Of a DNA stretch of 64,000 bases, positions 36,437-43,920 are shown piece after piece. Numbering within the stretch: the stretch's first letter is position 1; each line of letters begins with the position of its first letter. The stretch spans positions 1 through 64,000 of the forward strand of contig JACJXU010000004.1 of the NCBI GenBank assembly GCA_020636475.1, given 5' to 3'. Source of the stretch: Chitinophagales bacterium (GTDB taxonomy: Bacteria > Bacteroidota > Bacteroidia > Chitinophagales > UBA2359). A program made the translations under genes and the position numbers. The notes below the pieces were generated by a model. That model did no database searches. It saw only the letters and a program-made list of their open reading frames with translations, and was not told the origin of the DNA.

Positions 36437-36580
36437 TGTCACAAATTTCGATAAGATATGTGACAGATGTTTGTCGCAAATATTTACCTTTTTTGCGACA
36501 AAGCTTTGTAACAAAAATTTACTTTTTTTGTTACAGGTCGAAAATCAATTATGTCGCAAATATTTACTAAATTTGCGACA
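36437..36580. promoter_or_regulatory. array of four 29-bp palindromes (candidate AbiEi-type operators)
   Basis: Four palindromes of exactly 29 bp start at 36437, 36472, 36507 and 36552 (steps of 35, 35 and 45). Arms: TGTCACA/TGTGACA, TGTCGCAAA/TTTGCGACA, TGTAACAAA/TTTGTTACA, TGTCGCAAA/TTTGCGACA. The last three share ATTTAC in the centre. The fourth overlaps the -7 box of the downstream gene. AbiEi antitoxins are known to autorepress by binding inverted repeats at their promoter, which fits this position, but here there are more sites than usual. Confidence 0.7.
36568..36575 (+). promoter_or_regulatory. -7 box TAAATTTG of the toxin-antitoxin pair
   Basis: TAnnTTTG inside the fourth palindrome, 24 bases before the ATG at 36600. 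It gives the cassette its own promoter within the BREX operon. Confidence 0.55.
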
Positions 36581-36599
36581 TTAAATCAAATTCAAAAAG

Positions 36600-37208
36600 A
36601 TGCAAAGCGTTGAAAGTCATATAGAAAAGTCGATTAAAAGCAAGCCAAAGGGTTCGTTGGTGTTGCCATCTGATTTTATGCAGTACGGCACAGCAAAGGC
36701 AGTTCAAAAATCTTTAGAGCGCTTAGAAGACAAAGGAATAATTATAAGAGTAGCTCAAGGTATTTATGTACGACCCAAAATCAGCAAATTAATTGGTCCT
36801 CTTACACCTTCAGCCGAAGAAGTAGCGGAAGCGATTGCCAAAAGAGACCGAATACGCACGGTACCTACCGGCAGTTATGCCTTGAATGCTTTGGGGTTGA
36901 GCACGCAAGTACCTATGAACATTGTATTGCTTACAGATGGCTCACCTCGGGAAATCAAAGTAGGCAAGCGAACCATCAAGTTTAAGAAAACAACACCAAA
37001 GAACCTATTGGCAAAAGGTAAAATCAGTCGTCTGGTTATTCAGGCGTTAAAGGAAATAGGCAATGGGAAGGTGACAGCAGAAGAAGAGCAGAAAATCCTT
37101 GATTTACTCCGAAAGGAAGACGTAAAGGATTTGAAACACGACATAGCCTTAGCTCCGGTATGGATTCAAAAAATAATGAAAAAAGCATTGACCGATGGCA
37201 AAAATTAA
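36600..37208 (+). CDS. DUF6088 family AbiEi-like antitoxin
   Basis: 202 residues. The N-terminal winged-helix region (LVLPSDFMQYGTAKAVQKSL, then ERLEDKGIIIRVAQGIYVRP) and the C-terminal part (VPTGSYALNALGLSTQVPMN, VLLTDGSPREIKVGKRTIKF) match DUF6088, the AbiEi-related antitoxin/regulator family of type IV toxin-antitoxin systems. The partner toxin gene overlaps its end by 14 bases. The four palindromes directly upstream are probably its binding sites. Not a BREX component; it sits between pglX and pglZ. Confidence 0.85.
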   Translation: MQSVESHIEKSIKSKPKGSLVLPSDFMQYGTAKAVQKSLERLEDKGIIIRVAQGIYVRPKISKLIGPLTPSAEEVAEAIAKRDRIRTVPTGSYALNALGLSTQVPMNIVLLTDGSPREIKVGKRTIKFKKTTPKNLLAKGKISRLVIQALKEIGNGKVTAEEEQKILDLLRKEDVKDLKHDIALAPVWIQKIMKKALTDGKN

Positions 37209-38241
37209 TTTTTATACAGTAGATAAGGAAGAAAAAATAGCTGTTTTCAATGCCATTGCTGCCGAAAAGGGAATGACACCTTTTGCCGTAGAGAAAGACT
37301 GGTGGGTAAGCAGAACTTTGGAAATTATCTTTCAAATGCCTATTGCCCAACATTTAGTTTTCAAAGGAGGTACATCGCTAAGCAAGGCTTGGAAACTCAT
37401 CAACCGATTTTCGGAAGATATTGATTTGGCTATCGATAAGGAATTTTTTTTAAAATCTGAAAAAGGTTGGTCAAAAAAGGAAATAACTGAACTTCGAAAA
37501 GAAGCGGGAATTTATTCAACAGGGGCTTTCTTTGATGAGTTACAGGATGAATTCCGGAAAAGAGGATTTGAAGATTTGAATTTCAAGCCTATTGAAGCTG
37601 AGGATAGTGACCAAGATCCAAGAATAATAGAAATACACTATCCCAATGTAATTGCTTCCAATTCAGAATATATATTACCGAGAGTACAGATTGAAATTGG
37701 CTGTCGCTCCTTAAGAGAACCATTTTCTATCCAAAAATTCGGTGCCTTGGTAGACGAGTTTTATGCCGGAAAAGATTTTGCCGAACCCCTTTTTGAAGTA
37801 TCCACAGTCAATGCAGAGCGGACTTTTTTAGAGAAACTATTTTTGTTACACGAAGAATTTCATAGACCGGCTGATAAAATGCGGGTGGATAGACTAAGCC
37901 GTCACCTATACGATGTTTACCACCTTACCCAAGCAGGAGTAGCAGCAAGAGCCATATCCGATAAACAACTATATGAAACCATTGTAGCACATAGACACAA
38001 GTTTTCAAAAGTAGGTGGTGTAGATTACAATCTTCATCATCCACAAACGCTAAATCCAGTTCCACCGCAAGAAGTATTAGCTGCTTGGGAAGCCGATTAC
38101 GCCAAAATGAAAGAAGATATGATTTATGAAGAAAATAAACCAAGTTTTGAAAACTTGATCAATAACTTAGAAGAATTAAGAAAACAACTACAAGCTGTTG
38201 AATGGAAGTTTGAAATTGATTTTCCAATTCCTAATTCCTAA
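37195..38241 (+). CDS. AbiEii/AbiGii-family nucleotidyltransferase toxin
   Basis: 348 residues of the MNT-like nucleotidyltransferase fold: KGGTSLSKAW at residues 57-66 (GGTS motif) and RFSEDIDLAID with Asp75 and Asp77 as metal ligands, then an ERTFLEKLFLLHEEFHRP segment. AbiEii-type enzymes arrest growth in phage-infected or antitoxin-depleted cells; MenT-type relatives add nucleotides to tRNA. The last residues PIPNS come from the cassette's right repeat, suggesting the original C-terminus was replaced or extended on joining the repeat. Confidence 0.88.
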   Translation: MAKINFYTVDKEEKIAVFNAIAAEKGMTPFAVEKDWWVSRTLEIIFQMPIAQHLVFKGGTSLSKAWKLINRFSEDIDLAIDKEFFLKSEKGWSKKEITELRKEAGIYSTGAFFDELQDEFRKRGFEDLNFKPIEAEDSDQDPRIIEIHYPNVIASNSEYILPRVQIEIGCRSLREPFSIQKFGALVDEFYAGKDFAEPLFEVSTVNAERTFLEKLFLLHEEFHRPADKMRVDRLSRHLYDVYHLTQAGVAARAISDKQLYETIVAHRHKFSKVGGVDYNLHHPQTLNPVPPQEVLAAWEADYAKMKEDMIYEENKPSFENLINNLEELRKQLQAVEWKFEIDFPIPNS

Positions 38242-38258
38242 TTGAAAATTACTAATTG
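38227..38258 (+). repeat. right inverted end of the AbiE cassette
   Basis: Units TTCCTAA, TTCCTAA, TTGAAAA, TTACTAA, TTG in one register. It contains the toxin stop codon and ends 2 bases before the pglZ ATG. Almost identical to 32558-32590. Confidence 0.75.
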
Positions 38259-38260
38259 AA

Positions 38261-40501
38261 ATGACTGAAAAGTGGATCATACAAGATATAGAAAAACACA
38301 TTGCAAACCGCAATAGAGTGGTCATAATAGACCCATCAGGTGAGTGTGCCTACTTATTGCCCTACATTGAAAAGCAAAACTACACCATACTCAAAACCGA
38401 AACTTCCAACAAGGAAGAATGGCAGCGTATCAAGGAAGAATTGATGCTACGCTATGAAGCAGAGAGCCAGCACAAAGCACAAAAAGTAGTTTTCTATGTT
38501 ACCCGCCAAAAAACAGAATTGAGCTTTCTATTTGATTACTGCTTCACCCACGGTTGTGTTGATTTATCCAATCCTGTTGAGTGGTTGCGTAAGAAAGTAT
38601 TTACCGGCACTGGGCATCAAATCACATTGGAAAACCCAATGCTGCTTACAGCTGCCAAATTGGGCATCGGAAAAGACATAGCTTGGTGGAAAAAAATATT
38701 GCAGAATCTGGAAGAGTTGGTTTCCATAGAAGATGAGTTAGTTCCTTTTCTAAGCAGTCCTAATGCTTTCTTTAAAGACAAAGAAGCAGATGTTAAAAGA
38801 CTCTTTGAAGAAAAACTATTTGAACTAATCGGACAGCCTTATCGCAATGTACCTGCCAAAACATTGGCGGCAGAAGTGGTAAATCATTTGTTTTCAAGTC
38901 TGCTCAACAATGCCATCACCCCGGAACTTCTGAGCATCTATCACAAATGGTTAGATAGCAACACCTATTCAAAAGCATTACAAGACTACATTGATGCCTA
39001 TAAAATTGACACCCAACTTAATATTTGGAATGTTCATCCTGACCATTGCTTTGCAGCAATAGACAAAAAACAATTACACCAAATCACAGCCAATTTTAGA
39101 GATAAAGTATTTGTCAAGGAAAAGCTTCAAAAGCTACATAACCGAATAAAAAGCCGTAAGGCGGTCCATTATGTTCCGCAATGGTGGGCAGATGTCGTGA
39201 CACTTTTTGAATTTGACAATAAGCCGTTGGCTCAATGCAATTCGTTAGATAAAGTAACCGATTTCTACACTTTATCGTTCTGCAAAGTAGATCGTGCCAT
39301 CCGTAACATTTATACGTCCTTCCTTCAAGAAGATAGTATTGTCCGTCCGTTACAAGAACACTATGATAGCCTAAATCACGAACTACTACAGCATTGGTTT
39401 GATTGCAGCAGTGCATACCAATCCAATCAGCAAGGGTATCTGCCCAAGCTCATTACACAAGCTAAACCGGGAGTCGCTATTATTGTGGGTGATGGTGTAC
39501 GTTATGAAATAGCGGCTTTCATTGCTTCGCAATTAGAAAACAAGTGCAAGGTCTCTTTAGATACAATGTATGCTGATATGCCTTCAGAAACAGAACATAA
39601 TATGAGTGCTTTGTATGTGGGCAATAAGCAAGTGCTACCTGTACACAAAGACAGGGAAAAAAGTTTGACGGAAACCACAGGAAAAGACATTACCTATTTA
39701 AATCTGGAAGCATTACATTACGGTATCAAAGCAGATTACTTGGTGCTGACCTACAAAGACATTGACAGTTCAGGCGAAAAACTTCAAATGGGAGCTATCA
39801 AATTGTTTAGCGAGTTTGAAAATGTATTGACAGAGAAAATAAGCTTGTTGCTAAATATGGGCTTTCATCAGGTTCATTTGGTAACAGACCACGGTTTTGT
39901 ACTTACAGGCTTATTAGATGAAGCAGATAAAATAGACCCAATTACAGCAGGTAAAAAAGAAGTACACGAACGCTTTTTACGTACAGTAGATAAGCAAACT
40001 GACAAAGATTGGATACCATTTGAAAGACCTTACGGAGAGTTCAACTATGTCTATGCAGCCAAAAGCCATCATCCGTTCAAATCTAAAGGCGTTTATGGTT
40101 TTTCTCACGGTGGCTTTTCCCCGCAAGAAATCATCATTCCTAAATTTGTTTTCAGCAAAGAAGCTGCAGCTACCAAAGGTCTTGAAATAACTATCCTCAA
40201 TAAAAAAGAACTGAGCGAAGTAACAGGCGAATTGTTTGGCTTGAAAATTCAGGCTACGGCTAAGGTAGATGACTTATTTTCTGCAAGCAGAAAAATTCAA
40301 GTCTTGTTGTATGCGAACAATATAACATACAGCAGTAGCAATATCATCACTATTGAACCGGGTGCAACACAGTCATTCGATTTTTCATTCGGTGGGCATA
40401 ATGAAATAATTGCAGTAGTAGTGGATGCCAGCACACAGGAGCAAATTGACTCCATAAAAATTAAAAAATCGAACGCCAGAGATTTAGGCGGCCTTTTATA
40501 A
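38261..40501 (+). CDS. pglZ: PglZ, BREX phosphatase-like protein (type A)
   Basis: 746 residues. The alkaline-phosphatase-superfamily PglZ domain is in the C-terminal half: IIVGDGVRYEIAAFIASQLE (metal-binding Asp), MPSETEHNMSALYVGN, LVTDHGFVLTG and FSHGGFSPQEIIIPKF. The N-terminus (KWIIQDIEKHIANRNRVVII) is the usual PglZ start. It is a core BREX component, thought to bind or hydrolyse phosphodiesters. Starts just after the AbiE cassette and is followed by brxL after 10 bases. Confidence 0.92.
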   Translation: MTEKWIIQDIEKHIANRNRVVIIDPSGECAYLLPYIEKQNYTILKTETSNKEEWQRIKEELMLRYEAESQHKAQKVVFYVTRQKTELSFLFDYCFTHGCVDLSNPVEWLRKKVFTGTGHQITLENPMLLTAAKLGIGKDIAWWKKILQNLEELVSIEDELVPFLSSPNAFFKDKEADVKRLFEEKLFELIGQPYRNVPAKTLAAEVVNHLFSSLLNNAITPELLSIYHKWLDSNTYSKALQDYIDAYKIDTQLNIWNVHPDHCFAAIDKKQLHQITANFRDKVFVKEKLQKLHNRIKSRKAVHYVPQWWADVVTLFEFDNKPLAQCNSLDKVTDFYTLSFCKVDRAIRNIYTSFLQEDSIVRPLQEHYDSLNHELLQHWFDCSSAYQSNQQGYLPKLITQAKPGVAIIVGDGVRYEIAAFIASQLENKCKVSLDTMYADMPSETEHNMSALYVGNKQVLPVHKDREKSLTETTGKDITYLNLEALHYGIKADYLVLTYKDIDSSGEKLQMGAIKLFSEFENVLTEKISLLLNMGFHQVHLVTDHGFVLTGLLDEADKIDPITAGKKEVHERFLRTVDKQTDKDWIPFERPYGEFNYVYAAKSHHPFKSKGVYGFSHGGFSPQEIIIPKFVFSKEAAATKGLEITILNKKELSEVTGELFGLKIQATAKVDDLFSASRKIQVLLYANNITYSSSNIITIEPGATQSFDFSFGGHNEIIAVVVDASTQEQIDSIKIKKSNARDLGGLL

Positions 40502-40511
40502 AACTTGAAGT

Positions 40512-42560
40512 ATGATAATATTAGACGACTTAGATAAAAAAGCATTAGATCACTTTAGAGGGTTTGTGGTTAAAAAAGATTTGGTGGGTATCATTAAAGG
40601 TGGTGCAAATGTTCCAGCTTTTGTATTGGAATACTTGTTAGCAAATACGTGCAGCACCGAAGATGAAGAGAAGCTGAAAGAAGGAATGGAAAATGTAAAA
40701 ACCATCCTTCGGAATCATTATATCAACCCTGAAGAAAGCACATTAATTCAGTCTAAACTAAGGGAAAAAGGTCGCTATAAAATTATTGACAAAATCTCTG
40801 TAGAATTAGATCCACAGCGAGACCGCTATTGGGCGAATATTAGCAACAGCAATATCAAAAAGGCAACCATAAGCGATGATTTGGTAAAAAGCCACGAGAA
40901 ATTGCTTTTGGGCGGTATTTGGGCGATTATAGAAATGGAATACGATCCAATGATTACAGTTGGAAATACTGTGTACCCTTTCTTAGTTAGAGACATCAAG
41001 CCAATTCAGCTATCTATATTTGACAATGTCAAGATTTCAGAGAAACGAAAGGAGTTTTCAAAAGATGAATGGAAAAAGTTATTGCTCAGAAGTGCCGGCT
41101 ATGAACCTTACAGCGAAGGTTTGGATGATAGAAAACTGAACCTGTTAATGTGCCGCTTAATTCCATTGGTAGAAGCAAATTTTAATATGGTGGAGTTAGG
41201 TCCTCGTTCATCAGGTAAATCATACATCTACAAAGAAATAACGCCTTATGCCATCCTCATATCAGGTGGGCAAGGTTCTGTAGCACAACTTTTTGTAAAC
41301 AATACCACAGGCAGAGTTGGTGCGGTGGGTTTGTGGGATGCCATTTGCTTTGATGAAAGTACAGACAAATTGTTCAAAGACCGTGATGCCATTCCATTGA
41401 TGAAAGACTATATGGAATCAGGGTCATTCTCAAGAGCCAAAGGTGGGGAAATATCAGGTTCGGCTTCTGTCATTCTTAACGGAAATATCAATCAACCAGT
41501 AGAGACTGTGTTGCAGACTTCACATTTGTTCAGTCCGCTTTCAGATGAAGTAAACCACGACACCGCATTTTTAGACCGTATTAACTTGTTTTTACCCGGT
41601 TGGGAAATCACAAAATTCAGTCCTTCTAACTTCACCAAGCATTTCGGTTTCAGTACCGATTTCTTTTCAGAAATCTTAAAGTCTCAACGCAAAACAACCT
41701 ACTATGATGCATTGGATAAGTATTTCACTTTAGGTTCACACCTAAAGCAACGTGACTCAAAATCAGTTAGACGAATTGTTTCGGGCTTCATTAAATTACT
41801 CCACCCTGATGGCGAATACACCAAAGAAGACATTCGAGAATATTTGGTAATAGCAATGGAAATGAGAAGAAGGGTAAAAGAACAGTTGAAGCGTATTGGT
41901 GGTATGGAATTTTGGGATACCAATTTCTCATACATTGATAAAGAAACACAGGAAGAAATCTACGTTGGTCTGCAAGAAGAAAAAGGCTCATCATTAATTG
42001 AATCCAATCCTTTATCGCCTGGTGTTTGCTATACAGCAACAAGCGATGGAGATAGCACAGCTTTAGTAAAAATTGAAGTAGTTGCATTAAAAGGTTCAGG
42101 TAAAATAAATGTAACAGGTACAAGCTCACAGGATGTAAAAGAAAATATTAAAAACACCTACAACTACCTACGTGCAAACGAAAAAAGCATATTGAATGAA
42201 CAACACTCACTATCAGGTTACGACATTAATATACAAATAAGTAATCTTATGGGAGCTTATGTCAGTGGTGGTATAGGTAGTTCAGTTTACATAGCTATTC
42301 TTTCAGCCATTTATAAAAAGAACTTAAAAGCTGGCTTAGCAGTATTAGGCAATATCTCTATCGGAGGTGCAGTAGAAAGAGCCTCAAACTTTGCAGACAA
42401 AGTAACCTTACTTTCCGAAAATGGTGCTAAAACAGTATTAGTACCAATGGATAACCTATCCGAACTCGGCACACTGCCAACTTCCATTTTAGGTAAAACT
42501 GATGTACCATTTTATGGTAATAGTCAAATGTTGTTACAGAAAGCAGTATTGGGTGAGTAA
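40512..42560 (+). CDS. brxL: BrxL, Lon-related AAA+ BREX protein
   Basis: 682 residues. The N-terminal part has LDDLDKKALDHFRGFVVKKD, the AAA+ module has Walker A LGPRSSGKSYIY (residues ~229-240), and the C-terminal ~100 residues resemble the Lon protease domain (QISNLMGAYVSGGIGSSVYI, ISIGGAVERASNF). Type 1 BREX is defined by brxL together with pglX and pglZ. Published BrxL forms DNA-binding ring assemblies and its protease activity is uncertain; the usual Lon Lys in the GGxKEK motif is replaced here by GGAVERA, which also casts doubt on proteolysis. Last gene of the BREX operon. Confidence 0.92.
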   Translation: MIILDDLDKKALDHFRGFVVKKDLVGIIKGGANVPAFVLEYLLANTCSTEDEEKLKEGMENVKTILRNHYINPEESTLIQSKLREKGRYKIIDKISVELDPQRDRYWANISNSNIKKATISDDLVKSHEKLLLGGIWAIIEMEYDPMITVGNTVYPFLVRDIKPIQLSIFDNVKISEKRKEFSKDEWKKLLLRSAGYEPYSEGLDDRKLNLLMCRLIPLVEANFNMVELGPRSSGKSYIYKEITPYAILISGGQGSVAQLFVNNTTGRVGAVGLWDAICFDESTDKLFKDRDAIPLMKDYMESGSFSRAKGGEISGSASVILNGNINQPVETVLQTSHLFSPLSDEVNHDTAFLDRINLFLPGWEITKFSPSNFTKHFGFSTDFFSEILKSQRKTTYYDALDKYFTLGSHLKQRDSKSVRRIVSGFIKLLHPDGEYTKEDIREYLVIAMEMRRRVKEQLKRIGGMEFWDTNFSYIDKETQEEIYVGLQEEKGSSLIESNPLSPGVCYTATSDGDSTALVKIEVVALKGSGKINVTGTSSQDVKENIKNTYNYLRANEKSILNEQHSLSGYDINIQISNLMGAYVSGGIGSSVYIAILSAIYKKNLKAGLAVLGNISIGGAVERASNFADKVTLLSENGAKTVLVPMDNLSELGTLPTSILGKTDVPFYGNSQMLLQKAVLGE

Positions 42561-42571
42561 AAATTAAATTT

Positions 42572-42781
42572 ATGGCAAAAAGAAATCATTTAAGATTGTT
42601 AGGAGATAAGCAACTTAAAGAAGTAGGCTCAGTTAAATTTAATTACGGATTTCCTGCTTCCAAGGAAGAGGAAGAAATAACACCTAATTATACTTATATG
42701 GCTGAAAGCCTTCGCCAATCAACTGTAAGACATTTTTTAGTTATAATATTTAATCTATGTTGTGGTAATTTAAAGCGTTGA
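42572..42781 (+). pseudogene. truncated gene start after brxL
   Basis: The first ~50 residues look like a genuine coding start (KRNHLRLLGDKQLKEVGSVK, then FNYGFPASKEEEE), 11 bases after brxL and in the same direction. After AESLRQS the composition changes to AT-rich non-coding sequence leading into the IS1 remnant, so the gene was probably cut by that insertion. The N-terminus faintly recalls defence-associated S8-family peptidases, but I cannot confirm that. Confidence 0.45.
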
Positions 42782-42786
42782 AATAT

Positions 42787-42794
42787 TATATTTG
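42787..42794 (+). promoter_or_regulatory. -7 box TATATTTG before the IS1 remnant
   Basis: TAnnTTTG 13 bases before the decayed transposase start at 42807. Confidence 0.35.
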
Positions 42795-42806
42795 CGTTAA
42801 AAAAAG

Positions 42807-43293
42807 ATGAACCATTAAGAAATAATAGAATGTCCGCAATGTTAAGGGACAGATTTACAAAAAGATGGATACAGCAAAAAGGGAACACAACGCTACCGTT
42901 GCAAAAACTGTAAAAAAGGTTTTCAAACGGATTACGCCTATCGCGCTTGGGAGCCGGGCATAAAAGAACAAATAGAAGCACAAACGCTAAACGGCGGCGG
43001 AGTTCGCGATACAGCCAGAAAACCCTAAAAATAAACAAAAATACGGTGATAGCTCATTTAAAAAAGTCTCGCAACAAGAGAATCCCTACTTTATGGACAG
43101 GGAAGAAGCGACAAGTTTAGAGCGTTTGGACGTGGAAATTCGCATTAGCGCGGAGTGGGACGAATTTTGGTCTTACGTGGGCAAAAAATCCAACAAACGC
43201 TGGACTTGGTACATAATAGAACGGCGAAGTGGGCGTATTATAGCATGGGAAAATGGCAAACGAGTCTATTTGGCCCTTGATTCACATAAATTA
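42807..43293 (+). pseudogene. decayed IS1-family transposase
   Basis: Translation in three pieces gives a zinc-ribbon start (IIECPQC, then RYRCKNCKKGFQTDYAYRAW), an HTH segment (TLNGGGVRDTAR) and an InsB-like DDE start (AEWDEFWSYVGKKSNKRWTW, IIERRSGRIIAWENGKR). These are IS1 InsA/InsB features. There are in-frame stops at 42816 and after the CPQC motif, plus frame changes near 43025, and the C-terminal half is missing where the MITE begins. It is not functional. A 68-residue open piece at 43093-43299 is part of this relic. Confidence 0.75.
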
Positions 43294-43591
43294 TACTAAA
43301 ATCGAATAGCTATTGCGTATTAAAAAGGGAAAAATCTTTTTTCGTAGTATAGCAGTTTGGGGGCGTTAAAAATTTTTGAAGCCTTGGAAAAAATTTAGCC
43401 CCAAAACTGCGGTTTTACCCCAACGGGGCAAAAATACCTTGAAAAAAGTGTCTTTTCTTTTGCTTCGTTTTCTTTGGACAAGCAAAGAAAATGAAGAAGC
43501 CCTAAGTATAGATATGCCCCCAAACTTGTAGGGCGAGTACTTACCCTTAATAATTCCTAAACCAATACGCAACTTTCATACTATTTTGGTA
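43294..43591. mobile_element. MITE-like repeat, copy 1
   Basis: A 298-bp element bounded by imperfect terminal inverted repeats, TACTAAAATCG... on the left and TACCAAAACCG... on the right read inward; 21 of 30 terminal positions match and TTGCGTATT is shared. TTA flanks both ends. A second copy of 299 bp is at 57611-57909. No transposase is encoded. It abuts the broken end of the IS1 relic. Confidence 0.75.
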
Positions 43592-43640
43592 TTATTTGAA
43601 GTCAATGTTTGAGAATTTTCATCGTGAACCTTAACGAGCG

Positions 43641-43730
43641 TTGAGCGAAGTCGAAACGCAACCTAACACTACCCAAAGCACATTTCGGCTTCGCTCAATG
43701 TGCAAGTTTTCAATGAGCGAAGTCGAAACG
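43641..43730. repeat. three REP-like GAGCGAAGTCGAAACG units
   Basis: TGAGCGAAGTCGAAACG occurs directly at 43642-43658 and 43714-43730, with a diverged inverted unit (TTTCGGCTTCGCTCA) at 43683-43697 between them. Such GAAGTCGAAA palindromic sequences recur between genes in Bacteroidota. The rest of 43592-43920 shows no gene. Confidence 0.6.
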
Positions 43731-43920
43731 CGACTTTACTCAATGTACGTTTCAGAACTCTCAAAAATTCGCCCCCTTTTCAGCAAGCTAAAACCAGAAA
43801 GTCATACCATACCAAGCTTCATTTCCACATTTTTCCTACCGTTTTAGCAATATTTCGGGCTTGCGGCAGCTAAACTTTCGCCGTAGCAAGTTATCTTAGC
43901 CTAAAAATAAGGAAAACACC

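Larger units (their letters stand above)
36391..38258 (+). mobile_element. heptamer-bounded cassette carrying an AbiE-type toxin-antitoxin pair
   Basis: The ends at 36391-36422 and 38227-38258 are inverted repeats that match at 26 of 32 positions. The unit holds a palindrome-rich control region, a DUF6088 antitoxin-like gene and an AbiEii-like toxin gene. The toxin stop codon is inside the right end. The left end begins 4 bases after the pglX stop and the right end is 2 bases before the pglZ ATG, so it was placed without harming either BREX gene. Mobility is inferred. Confidence 0.5.

Noticed and set aside
36373..36570. 65-residue plus-strand frame overlapping the pglX end
   Set aside because: It runs through the heptamer repeat and the palindromes; its composition is that of the repeats and it has no independent coding signal.
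32174..38258. Heptamer arrays as a CRISPR array
   Set aside because: Units are 7 bases without spacers, occur in both orientations, and the distances between arrays are irregular and filled with coding sequence; no cas genes are present.
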